Source: JBEKYH01 sp049511115 (GTDB lineage: Bacteria; Planctomycetota; Phycisphaerae; Tepidisphaerales; Tepidisphaeraceae). Taken from it: a DNA stretch of 7,729 bases. Made by a program: the position numbers and the translations under genes. Within the stretch, counting starts at the first letter, position 1; the number at the start of each line of letters is the position of its first letter. Of this stretch, positions 1 to 4,440 are shown piece after piece. The stretch is taken from contig JBEKYH010000231.1 in NCBI GenBank assembly GCA_049511115.1, forward strand, positions 1-7,729, given 5' to 3'. The notes beneath the pieces were generated by a model that did not search any database, had not been told where the DNA came from, and saw only the letters and a list, made by a program, of their open reading frames with translations.

Positions 1-295
1 GTTTGATTCACTGACGCTTAGCTCGAAGGCGAGCGGCGACCGGATGAATCTGACGCTGGGGGCCAATGGGCGCGACCTCAATGCCGTCGCGACGAGCGTG
101 AGCGGCTTTAATTCGTTTTTGAAAACCCTGCAGGGTCAGGGGCCCGCGGCGCCGGTCATCTTCCAGCCGCTGGCGAAGGCGGCGGACTCGATCCAATGCC
201 AGACGGACGGGCTGAGCGTTTCGGTAACGGCGGATATGCCATCGAGTTTGCTCGATGCGATGCTGGCGGCGGCGCGGCCGGCGCGGCAGCAGTAG
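1..295 (+). CDS. hypothetical protein, C-terminal fragment
   Basis: The reading frame is open from the left edge (codons begin at base 2) and stops at TAG 293-295, giving about 97 residues of the C-terminus of a longer protein. The ATG at 44 lies inside the open frame and is probably internal. The visible part alternates hydrophobic and polar residues (LTLSSKASGDRMNLTLG, then GLSVSVTADMP), which suggests beta-strands, with two likely helices (DLNAVATSVSGFNSFLKTL and LLDAMLAAA). There is one Cys (IQCQ) and no membrane segment or catalytic motif. I do not recognise the family. The frame is real in my view because it has the GC-rich third-position bias of its neighbours and ends just before a hairpin-rich gap. 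It lies 151 nt upstream of the CYTH gene, too far to argue for an operon. Confidence 0.6.
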   Translation, partial: FDSLTLSSKASGDRMNLTLGANGRDLNAVATSVSGFNSFLKTLQGQGPAAPVIFQPLAKAADSIQCQTDGLSVSVTADMPSSLLDAMLAAARPARQQ

Positions 296-434
296 CCGAT
301 ATACGCGGGGAATGGATATGCGCGTGCGCGGCCCCGCCCAATCCTCGCAGGGGCTACCCCGGGCAGGCTGCTAACGGGTTACCCGTCGTTCACGTCCGGA
401 GAAAGAACGGAAATCAACTCGATTCGGGATAGGT
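296..434. other. hairpin-rich intergenic region
   Basis: This gap before the CYTH gene contains several self-complementary stretches: GCGGGG (305-310) with CCCCGC (332-337); GCCCC (331-335) with GGGGC (350-354); GGGG/CCCC around a 3-nt loop (350-360); ACGGG-TTA-CCCGT (374-386); and CGTTC (387-391) with GAACG (405-409). Some are mutually exclusive. None is followed by a run of T, so a standard intrinsic terminator is not evident. It could be the 3' end of the upstream transcript, a structured leader of the CYTH gene, or GC-rich background. No known riboswitch was recognised. Confidence 0.3.
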
Positions 435-446
435 ATGATGGGCGCC

Positions 447-956
447 ATGCCGCGGAATGTCGAGATCAAAGCGCGCGTGCTGGATTGGGATGCCATGCGT
501 CGGCGAGCCGCGGCACTTGCGGATGGCCCGGTGCAGATACTGGAGCAGGAGGATGTGTTTTTTGCCGTACCGCGCGGGCGGCTCAAGATGCGGACGCAAA
601 ACGGGGCGGCCGAGCTGATTTATTACTTGCGCGAGAACACAAGCGGCCCGAAGGAATCGGCCTATTTGTGCATTCCAGTGCCGGATCCCGCGGCGGCGCG
701 CGTGATGCTCGGCCGAATTCATGGGGAGCGCGGAATCGTTCGCAAAACGCGGTGGCTTTATCTCGTTGGGCAGACGCGGATTCACCTGGACCGAGTGGAG
801 AACCTGGGAGACTTTCTGGAATTGGAAGTGGTCATGCGAGATGGGCAGCCATTGGATGAGGGAACGGCCATCGCGCGCGATTTAATGGCTCGATTGGGAA
901 TCCATGAGGATCAGTTGATCGATGGGGCGTATGTCGATATCCAGACGCCAGGATAG
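447..956 (+). CDS. CYTH domain protein (CyaB-like / class IV adenylate cyclase family)
   Basis: A 169-aa soluble protein filled by one CYTH (triphosphate tunnel) domain. Visible family features are the N-terminal strand NVEIKARV (residues 4-11), QEDVFFAVPRGRLKMR (34-49), LIYYLRE (57-63), and the closing KTRWLYL...IHLDRVENLGDFLELEVV block (100-129) with the paired acidic strand E125-L-E127. CYTH enzymes use Mg and act on triphosphates (thiamine triphosphate, inorganic triphosphate, or ATP cyclisation); the substrate cannot be read from sequence. The usual ExExK motif appears as N-V-E-I-K, so the first Glu is Asn, a form I recall from CyaB-like members. The start at 447 (MPRNVEIKA) looks family-like; an upstream in-frame ATG pair at 435/438 would add four residues (MMGA). 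No convincing Shine-Dalgarno is seen for either, and a TATGAT box lies at 434-439. It stands alone and converges with the hydrolase gene. Confidence 0.85.
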   Translation: MPRNVEIKARVLDWDAMRRRAAALADGPVQILEQEDVFFAVPRGRLKMRTQNGAAELIYYLRENTSGPKESAYLCIPVPDPAAARVMLGRIHGERGIVRKTRWLYLVGQTRIHLDRVENLGDFLELEVVMRDGQPLDEGTAIARDLMARLGIHEDQLIDGAYVDIQTPG

Positions 957-1031
957 AGGCGCGGCGATTGGAGATTGCGGTCCGGCGCACGTTCTTCTCC
1001 CGAATTGGAAACAGCTCCCGCCACTGAAATG

Positions 1032-1080
1032 CGACCCTCAACCCGTCCCTCTCCCTGAGTACATGGAGAGGGGGAGAAGC
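1032..1080. repeat. palindromic 'CCCTCTCC...GGAGAGGG' dispersed-type repeat
   Basis: A perfect 8-bp inverted repeat, CCCTCTCC (1047-1054) and GGAGAGGG (1065-1072), encloses a 10-nt loop, with flanking ACCCTCAACCCG upstream. Read on the minus strand it gives the familiar GGGAGAGGG...GGGTTGAGGGT string, a type of short dispersed repeat found in many GC-rich genomes (recalled, not searched). It lies in the 168-nt gap between two convergent genes, so its hairpin could help end transcription from both sides, though no T-run follows it. Boundaries are approximate. Confidence 0.5.
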
Positions 1081-1124
1081 GCGGCGCCAAAGGTTTCGAT
1101 AAGCGGCGCACTGGCGATCGGCTA

Positions 1125-2087
1125 TCAGGGCTGGGCGCTTGAAGCGGCGGTTTCTTTGGTCAGATAGCCGTTTACCTTCATCCACTCTTCGACGCGGTCC
1201 ATGAAATGGTCGGCGCCGCCGCCTTTTTTGCGGAAGCCGTGGGCGCCGGTCTGGAAGATGTGGAGTTCGACGGGGACGTTGGCTTTTCGCCAGGCGGAGA
1301 AGAGATCGAGCGAGTGCTGAAAGCCGACCTGTGTGTCGTCGGCGGCGACGGCGAGAAACATGGGTGGCGCGCCGGCGGGGGGAGGGTCGCCGCTGAGGTC
1401 GGCGGCGTAAACACCCATGGCGAAATTGGGGCGGCCGTCGAGGTCGCCGCGCACGGCGCGGATCATCACGGCGCCGCCGGCGGAGAAGCCGATGAAGCCG
1501 ACGCGGTCGGAACTGAAGCCATATTCAGCGGCGCTTTGGCGGAGGATTCGCACGGCCTGCTTGCCGTCTTCGCCGCCAATGGCGCGGATATCCTGGCCGG
1601 CCTGAGGACCGGTCGCAGGCGCCGCGGCGGTCGCGCCGCCCGCAGTGGCGCTGGGCTGAGTTGTGGCGGCGGCCGCGGGGCGTCCGCCACGGCGATTGGG
1701 ATCGACGAATTTCAGGCGGTATTTCAGGACAAAGGCGTCAACGCCCATGGCGTTGAAACGCCTGGCGATATCCACGCCTTCGTAGGACATCATGAGATTC
1801 TGGAATCCGCCGCCGGGGGCGACGATGACAGCGGTTCCGACGGATTTGGATTTGTCGGCGGGGTAGTACATGAGTTCGGGGTGAACCACGTTCTGTATGG
1901 TGGGATTGTCGGGCGAGCCGGCGGAGCGCTCCGTCCAGGTCCAGTTTTCCGAGCCGGGGGCGATGCCGGGGTAGAGGGGGATTTCTTTGGCGGGGGGAGC
2001 GAGTTGGGCGGTCGTGGTTTGGGCACGTGCGGCCAGAAGGCAGACCAAGGCCAGGAGAATGGTGCGCCGCGCGGTTGGAGTTGCCAT
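1125..2087 (-). CDS. exported alpha/beta-hydrolase (acetyl esterase / BD-FAE-like)
   Basis: A 320-aa protein with a Sec-type signal peptide (residues 1 to about 28; RR then a Leu/Ala-rich core, ending near TTTAQ). The mature part has the alpha/beta-hydrolase layout: oxyanion-hole strand VIVAPGGGF (87-95), nucleophile elbow G-F-S202-A-G-G, acid candidate D251 (or D250) in LAVAADDTQ, and H283 in TGAHGF. The N-terminal LYPGIAPGSENW plus this triad resembles the exported carbohydrate-esterase and acetylxylan-esterase-like hydrolases abundant in Planctomycetes and Bacteroidetes, so a role in deacetylating plant or algal polysaccharide is inferred. Residues about 132-165 are a low-complexity Ala/Thr/Gln/Pro insert within the domain. 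The start has a good GAGGG Shine-Dalgarno (minus strand, 2092-2097). It begins 27 nt after higA on the same strand, so read-through from the higBA promoter is possible. Confidence 0.85.
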   Translation of the reverse strand: MATPTARRTILLALVCLLAARAQTTTAQLAPPAKEIPLYPGIAPGSENWTWTERSAGSPDNPTIQNVVHPELMYYPADKSKSVGTAVIVAPGGGFQNLMMSYEGVDIARRFNAMGVDAFVLKYRLKFVDPNRRGGRPAAAATTQPSATAGGATAAAPATGPQAGQDIRAIGGEDGKQAVRILRQSAAEYGFSSDRVGFIGFSAGGAVMIRAVRGDLDGRPNFAMGVYAADLSGDPPPAGAPPMFLAVAADDTQVGFQHSLDLFSAWRKANVPVELHIFQTGAHGFRKKGGGADHFMDRVEEWMKVNGYLTKETAASSAQP

Positions 2088-2114
2088 GTGTTTCCCTCGT
2101 GCTGTTGGGGCGGA

Positions 2115-2540
2115 TCAGAAGAAAATCTCGGGGCTTACGCCGAATCGGTCGCGGATTCCCGCTATCGCCCGTTTACTGAAATCGCGCCGGCCGGACAGCA
2201 TTTCCGACAGGTTGCTTTGGCCGATACCGATCTCTCTGGCTAAGGCGCTGACGGTCAAGCCATTGCCCTCCATGAGGTGGCGTACAACAGCCGCCGGCGA
2301 CGCATGCGATGTATCAACCTTCAGTTTCGCCGCCCGTTCGTACTGGTCGATGAGATCGGCCAGTACCTCCAGGTAGTCAAGGACGCCACTGTCGTGGGAT
2401 CCCTGGTGTTGCAATGACACCTGACTAAGAACCTTTACCGCCTCCGCGTGCTGCTGTTGACTTTTGACCGGGCGTAGGGGAAGGCGGCGGACTAGATCGA
2501 GATAGAAATCCGCTTCCATAGTTGATTTGGATGTGCGCAT
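2115..2540 (-). CDS. higA: HigA-type antitoxin, HTH (Xre/Cro) family
   Basis: A 141-aa antitoxin of the HigA type. The N-terminal part carries the family's helical region with FYLDLVRRLPLRPV (12-25), a version of the usual 'PLRPI' motif, and DYLEVLADLIDQYE (55-68). The C-terminal part is a helix-turn-helix: LTVSALAREIGIGQSNLSEMLSGRRDFS (95-122), with recognition helix QSNLSEMLSGRR, closing with AIAGIRDRFGVSPEIFF. HigA proteins bind and neutralise the HigB ribonuclease and repress their own promoter through the HTH. Length and layout match the long HigA form (COG5499-like). The gene follows higB after a 4-nt gap and its Shine-Dalgarno lies inside the end of higB, so the two are very probably translationally coupled. 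Base composition is closer to 50-55% GC than the neighbouring hydrolase. Confidence 0.9.
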   Translation of the reverse strand: MRTSKSTMEADFYLDLVRRLPLRPVKSQQQHAEAVKVLSQVSLQHQGSHDSGVLDYLEVLADLIDQYERAAKLKVDTSHASPAAVVRHLMEGNGLTVSALAREIGIGQSNLSEMLSGRRDFSKRAIAGIRDRFGVSPEIFF

Positions 2541-2544
2541 GGTG

Positions 2545-2856
2545 CTAATACCTCCGTTTCCAAAGGTTTTTCGAATATTCGCTGTGAGTCATGAGTTCCA
2601 GGACGGTAATTGTCTGGATCGGATATACCAGGTCAGCGATCATCCGGTACTTGTTGCCACTTACATCGAACACGGTCACTCTCGCACCGCTGGCCACTCG
2701 GACTCCCCCATCTACAGTCGAATAGGCAAGTTTAACGTCTTGGATAGACTGCCAGGTTGCATTTCTTGCGACAATCACCCAGCTTTCGAGCCATGTACGT
2801 GAATCACCGTGCTTGCGAATGAATCGACCAATTGCGAGTTCATTGACGATTCTCAT
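2545..2856 (-). CDS. higB: HigB-type mRNA interferase toxin
   Basis: A 103-aa protein of the HigB toxin family (RelE/ParE-like fold), which cleaves mRNA in a ribosome-associated manner. The N-terminus MRIVNELAIGRFIRKHGDSRTWLESW (1-26) follows the family pattern 'MRii....l..F...h.da...L..W'. The core has VFDVSGNKYRMIADLVY (62-78) with the characteristic N-K-Y-R, and the C-terminus has THSEY (90-94), matching the conserved 'THaEY'. It is first in the operon, as is normal for higBA and opposite to most TA pairs. The start MRI is family-like; no Shine-Dalgarno precedes it and the predicted transcription start lies only a few bases upstream. The gene is intact with no frameshift. A 60-base sample (2581-2640) is 50% GC, against 70% for 1381-1440 in the hydrolase gene. 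Confidence 0.9.
   Translation of the reverse strand: MRIVNELAIGRFIRKHGDSRTWLESWVIVARNATWQSIQDVKLAYSTVDGGVRVASGARVTVFDVSGNKYRMIADLVYPIQTITVLELMTHSEYSKNLWKRRY
2551..2555 (-). promoter_or_regulatory. Shine-Dalgarno of higA inside the 3' end of higB
   Basis: On the minus strand GGAGG spans the last codons of higB (CGG AGG TAT TAG) and is followed 10 nt later by the higA ATG (2540-2538). The site fixes the antitoxin start and implies that ribosomes finishing the toxin feed initiation of the antitoxin. Confidence 0.7.
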
Positions 2857-2860
2857 TTGG

Positions 2861-2879
2861 CTATCTCATTATGGTATAG
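2861..2879. promoter_or_regulatory. candidate HigBA operator, imperfect 19-bp palindrome
   Basis: CTATCTCATTATGGTATAG reads as CTAT-2-CAT-N-ATG-2-ATAG: 7 of 9 positions pair around the centre at 2870. It covers the -10 box of the higBA promoter (2868-2873) and the expected start of transcription, where a bound HigA or HigBA complex would block RNA polymerase. HigA-family autorepression from a palindrome over the promoter is established; use of this particular site is inferred. Confidence 0.5.
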
Positions 2880-2896
2880 GTGTGGCATGTCGTCAA
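2868..2896 (-). promoter_or_regulatory. sigma70-like promoter of higBA
   Basis: On the minus strand TTGACG (2896-2891) and CATAAT (2873-2868) are separated by exactly 17 nt, each matching five of six consensus bases. The expected transcription start is near 2861, only about 5 nt before the higB ATG, so the toxin message would be nearly leaderless. Confidence 0.65.
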
Positions 2897-2958
2897 GCCG
2901 AGTCCAAAACTTGCCTTGCGGCTAGTGCCTTTCCGCGGTTTCCCGTTAAAATCCCCTT

Positions 2959-3468
2959 ATGCCCGCCCGGTCCACGCACTATCAGACTGCCTTCGAGGCC
3001 TTCCTGCGGGGGAAGTCGATTCCGTATGTGCGCGTGGAGGAGGTCAAAAAGGCGCTGTTCGCGAATGCACGGTTGAAAAGCTTTGACTTCGTTGTTTACA
3101 GCAAGAACGGCAAGAATCTTCTTATTGATATCAAAGGCCGCAGCCACCGGAAGCGGGATAAGCAGGTCCGTCGCGGGTCGTTTGACGCGTGGAGCACGGA
3201 AAAGGATGTGGATGACCTGGCCCAATGGGAGCAGGTTTTTGGGGAGGATTTCAAGGCGGTTTTGACGTTTGTGTATTGGGTGGATGCGCCCAATGGGCTG
3301 TTTCCGCCGGGGCTTTTCAAGCATCAGGACCGGTGGTATCTGCTCATGGGGATCGACCTGAAGGAATACCGCAACCGGATGCGGCGGCGGTCGGCCAAGT
3401 GGGAGACCGTATCGCTGGCGGCGCAGGATTTTCGGTCACTTGCCCGGCCGCTGGAAACGTGGTTATGA
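2959..3468 (+). CDS. HYExAFE-like protein with PD-(D/E)XK-type nuclease signature
   Basis: A 169-aa soluble protein. The N-terminus has HYQTAFEAFLRG (7-18), a close match to the H-Y-E-x-A-F-E motif that names an uncharacterised family I recall mainly from Planctomycetes. Downstream, KSFDFVVYS (40-48) is followed by GKNLLIDIKGR (51-61). The spacing of E13, D43 and D57-x-K59 on predicted strands is what PD-(D/E)XK endonuclease-fold proteins show at the active site. The rest includes an aromatic stretch TFVYWVDAP (103-111) and a basic segment YRNRMRRRSAKW (130s-140s). Nucleic-acid binding or cleavage is an inference; no helicase, methylase or other partner is adjacent to make it a restriction system. 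No Shine-Dalgarno precedes the ATG; a TAAAAT box lies 6 nt upstream (2947-2952). Divergent from higBA across a 102-nt gap. Confidence 0.8.
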   Translation: MPARSTHYQTAFEAFLRGKSIPYVRVEEVKKALFANARLKSFDFVVYSKNGKNLLIDIKGRSHRKRDKQVRRGSFDAWSTEKDVDDLAQWEQVFGEDFKAVLTFVYWVDAPNGLFPPGLFKHQDRWYLLMGIDLKEYRNRMRRRSAKWETVSLAAQDFRSLARPLETWL

Positions 3469-3469
3469 T
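3440..3469 (+). promoter_or_regulatory. putative promoter of the 81-aa membrane protein
   Basis: TTGCCC (3440-3445) and TATGAT (3464-3469) are 18 nt apart, within the last codons of the preceding gene. Transcription would start at or next to the ATG at 3476, giving a leaderless message; no Shine-Dalgarno is present. Weak -35, so moderate support only. Confidence 0.35.
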
Positions 3470-3475
3470 GTAATC

Positions 3476-3721
3476 ATGCCAAGGTTGTCCTCGACGATCC
3501 GATCGTTCCTTCCGCTTTTGACAGTCCTCCTTTTACTTGCGGCTCCCGCGGCCGCCTGGGCGGATGACACGGCTCCGCTGGAGGCCCGACTTATCGGCTA
3601 TAAGGAAAACCTCTATGCCGCTCCGTCGGCCACCTCGACGCAGTGGCTGACTCTGGTGGGACTGGGAGTGGTCTGCATGAGTGTGATGTATCTGAGCTCC
3701 AAACGAACGCATCTGGATTAA
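3476..3721 (+). CDS. small membrane protein with signal sequence and C-terminal TM helix
   Basis: An 81-aa protein beginning MPRLSSTIRS. Residues about 10-28 are a Leu/Ala-rich hydrophobic segment ending AAPAAAWA-DD, a good Sec signal peptide with cleavage after AWA. A 25-residue exported linker follows (DDTAPLEARLIGYKENLYAAPSA; positions about 30-52), then a second hydrophobic helix (WLTLVGLGVVCMSVMYL, 57-73) and a short basic tail SSKRTHLD. This predicts a single-pass inner-membrane protein, N-terminus outside and tail inside. I do not recognise the family. It starts 7 nt after the preceding stop codon. A TTG at 3440 would extend the frame but overlaps the upstream gene and adds charged residues before the signal, so the ATG at 3476 is preferred. 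Confidence 0.65.
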   Translation: MPRLSSTIRSFLPLLTVLLLLAAPAAAWADDTAPLEARLIGYKENLYAAPSATSTQWLTLVGLGVVCMSVMYLSSKRTHLD

Positions 3722-3736
3722 CCGAGATCAACGCGG

Positions 3737-3753
3737 CAAGCGGAAGTCGCTTG
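3737..3753 (+). terminator. hairpin after the small membrane protein gene
   Basis: A perfect 6-bp stem CAAGCG/CGCTTG with loop GAAGT lies 16 nt after the stop at 3721. No T-tract follows, so it is at best a weak or factor-assisted terminator, or an mRNA 3'-end stabiliser. Confidence 0.3.
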
Positions 3754-3799
3754 ATTGCAAGGCGTCCACTGGCTGACGGGGTTTCAATTGAAAACTTGC

Positions 3800-3804
3800 G
3801 GAGG
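3800..3804 (+). promoter_or_regulatory. Shine-Dalgarno fixing the start of the first small exported protein
   Basis: GGAGG is followed by six T and then ATG at 3811. This consensus site selects 3811 over an in-frame ATG at 3643, which would overlap the preceding gene and put non-signal sequence before the signal peptide. Confidence 0.75.
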
Positions 3805-3810
3805 TTTTTT

Positions 3811-4101
3811 ATGAAGTCCAAACTGATCTGGGGCCTGGTCTGGTTGAATGTTGCGCTGCTGGCGGGTTGGGCCTTGCGGCTTACGTCGCCGCCGGCGGTG
3901 GCCCAGGTGCCGCGGGCGTCGGACTATATGATGATTCCCGGCGAAATTGTGGGGGCGAGTTCCGGGGCGGTTTATATTGTGGATACGGATCACGGCCAGT
4001 TAACGGCGGTCAGCTTCGACGACTCGCAAAACCGGCTGTCGGTGATGCCGCCGATTGATTTGAACGGCATCTTCCAGGCGGCGGCCGCGGGTGGACGCTG
4101 A
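3811..4101 (+). CDS. small exported protein, tandem copy 1
   Basis: A 96-aa protein with N-terminal MKSKLIWGLVWLNVALLAGWALRL, a hydrophobic core (about 5-22) followed by SPPAVAQ; it could be a cleaved signal peptide (after VAQ, near 32) or an anchor. The exported part is ASDYMMIPGEIV (36-47), GAVYIVDTDHGQLTAVSFDDSQNRL (52-76), and a tail ending NGIFQAAAAGGR. The pattern 'D-Y ... YI-x-D ... G-x-L ... D ... R' suggests a two- or three-strand beta repeat like one blade of a WD/PQQ-type propeller, with no catalytic residues. The next gene encodes the same pattern at the same residue positions, so the two are paralogues. Function is unknown. The strong Shine-Dalgarno suggests good expression. Confidence 0.7.
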   Translation: MKSKLIWGLVWLNVALLAGWALRLTSPPAVAQVPRASDYMMIPGEIVGASSGAVYIVDTDHGQLTAVSFDDSQNRLSVMPPIDLNGIFQAAAAGGR

Positions 4102-4123
4102 TTGGTGCAGTGAATTACGTACT

Positions 4124-4142
4124 AAAAAGCAACGCTTCTTTT
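4124..4142 (+). terminator. weak terminator-like hairpin between the tandem copies
   Basis: AAGC (4127-4130) pairs with GCTT (4134-4137) around a 3-nt loop; three further A-T pairs form beyond a bulged C, and TCTTTT ends the element. The stem is short and AT-rich, so it may only attenuate transcription from copy 1 into copy 2 and bioB. Confidence 0.3.
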
Positions 4143-4154
4143 GCGAGGCTTAAC

Positions 4155-4427
4155 ATGTATATCAAAAAAGAGACCATGACGATCATCGGATTGTGCCTGA
4201 GCGCCGCACTGCTGCTTCTGGTGAATTTCCCAACGGCACAGGCGGAGAATACGCTGAAGGACCGCGACTATCAGCTTATCACAACGCGCGCCAGCCAGGG
4301 TGGCGAATCGCTGTACATCATGGACAATCGCACCGGGTTGATCGGCGTGTTTATTTACGATCCCAATTCCCACCGCATGGTTTTGCGGTCATCAACTTCC
4401 GTGCCGGCCATTTTTGGCGCGCGCTAA
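4155..4427 (+). CDS. small exported protein, tandem copy 2
   Basis: A 90-aa protein with a clear Sec signal peptide: basic MYIKKET, hydrophobic IIGLCLSAALLLLV (10-23), cleavage after TAQA (27-30). The mature part aligns with copy 1 with a single gap: KDRDYQLIT (35-43) to RASDYMMIP; SLYIMDNRTGLIGVFIYDPNSHRM (52-75) to AVYIVDTDHGQLTAVSFDDSQNRL; and PAIFG to NGIFQ. D38-Y39 occupy the same positions in both. The start at 4155 has GCGAGG six bases upstream; GTG at 4110 would give a longer, atypical N-terminus, and ATG at 4176 a shorter one with less n-region charge. Function is unknown; small exported proteins of this pattern may be a lineage-specific family. It ends 13 nt before bioB, so co-transcription with bioB is likely. 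Confidence 0.7.
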   Translation: MYIKKETMTIIGLCLSAALLLLVNFPTAQAENTLKDRDYQLITTRASQGGESLYIMDNRTGLIGVFIYDPNSHRMVLRSSTSVPAIFGAR

Positions 4428-4440
4428 CCCCTTTAATTCA

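Noticed and set aside
911..1111. Minus-strand 66-codon frame reading SPSPCTQGEGRVEG
   Set aside because: That peptide is the translation of the dispersed palindromic repeat; the frame has no start context and overlaps the CYTH gene end.
1206..2243. 345-codon plus-strand open frame opposite the hydrolase gene
   Set aside because: It is longer than the gene it shadows, but its translation is Gly/Ala/Asp/Val-rich low-complexity sequence with no motif, caused by GC-rich codon bias. The minus-strand frame has a signal peptide, catalytic triad and Shine-Dalgarno.
2527..2802. Plus-strand 91-codon frame opposite higB
   Set aside because: It is the antisense shadow of a well-supported toxin gene and shows no family pattern.
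3782..3793. Perfect 12-bp palindrome TTTCAATTGAAA just before the SD of the first small exported protein
   Set aside because: A 12-bp perfect palindrome is expected about twice by chance in a window this long and no promoter could be placed around it. It could still be an operator, but nothing here supports that.
4428..4440. Possible biotin operator (BirA or BioR type) ahead of bioB
   Set aside because: Neither a TTGTAAACC...GGTTTACAA nor a TTATNNATAA site is visible in the gaps at 4102-4154 or 4428-4440.
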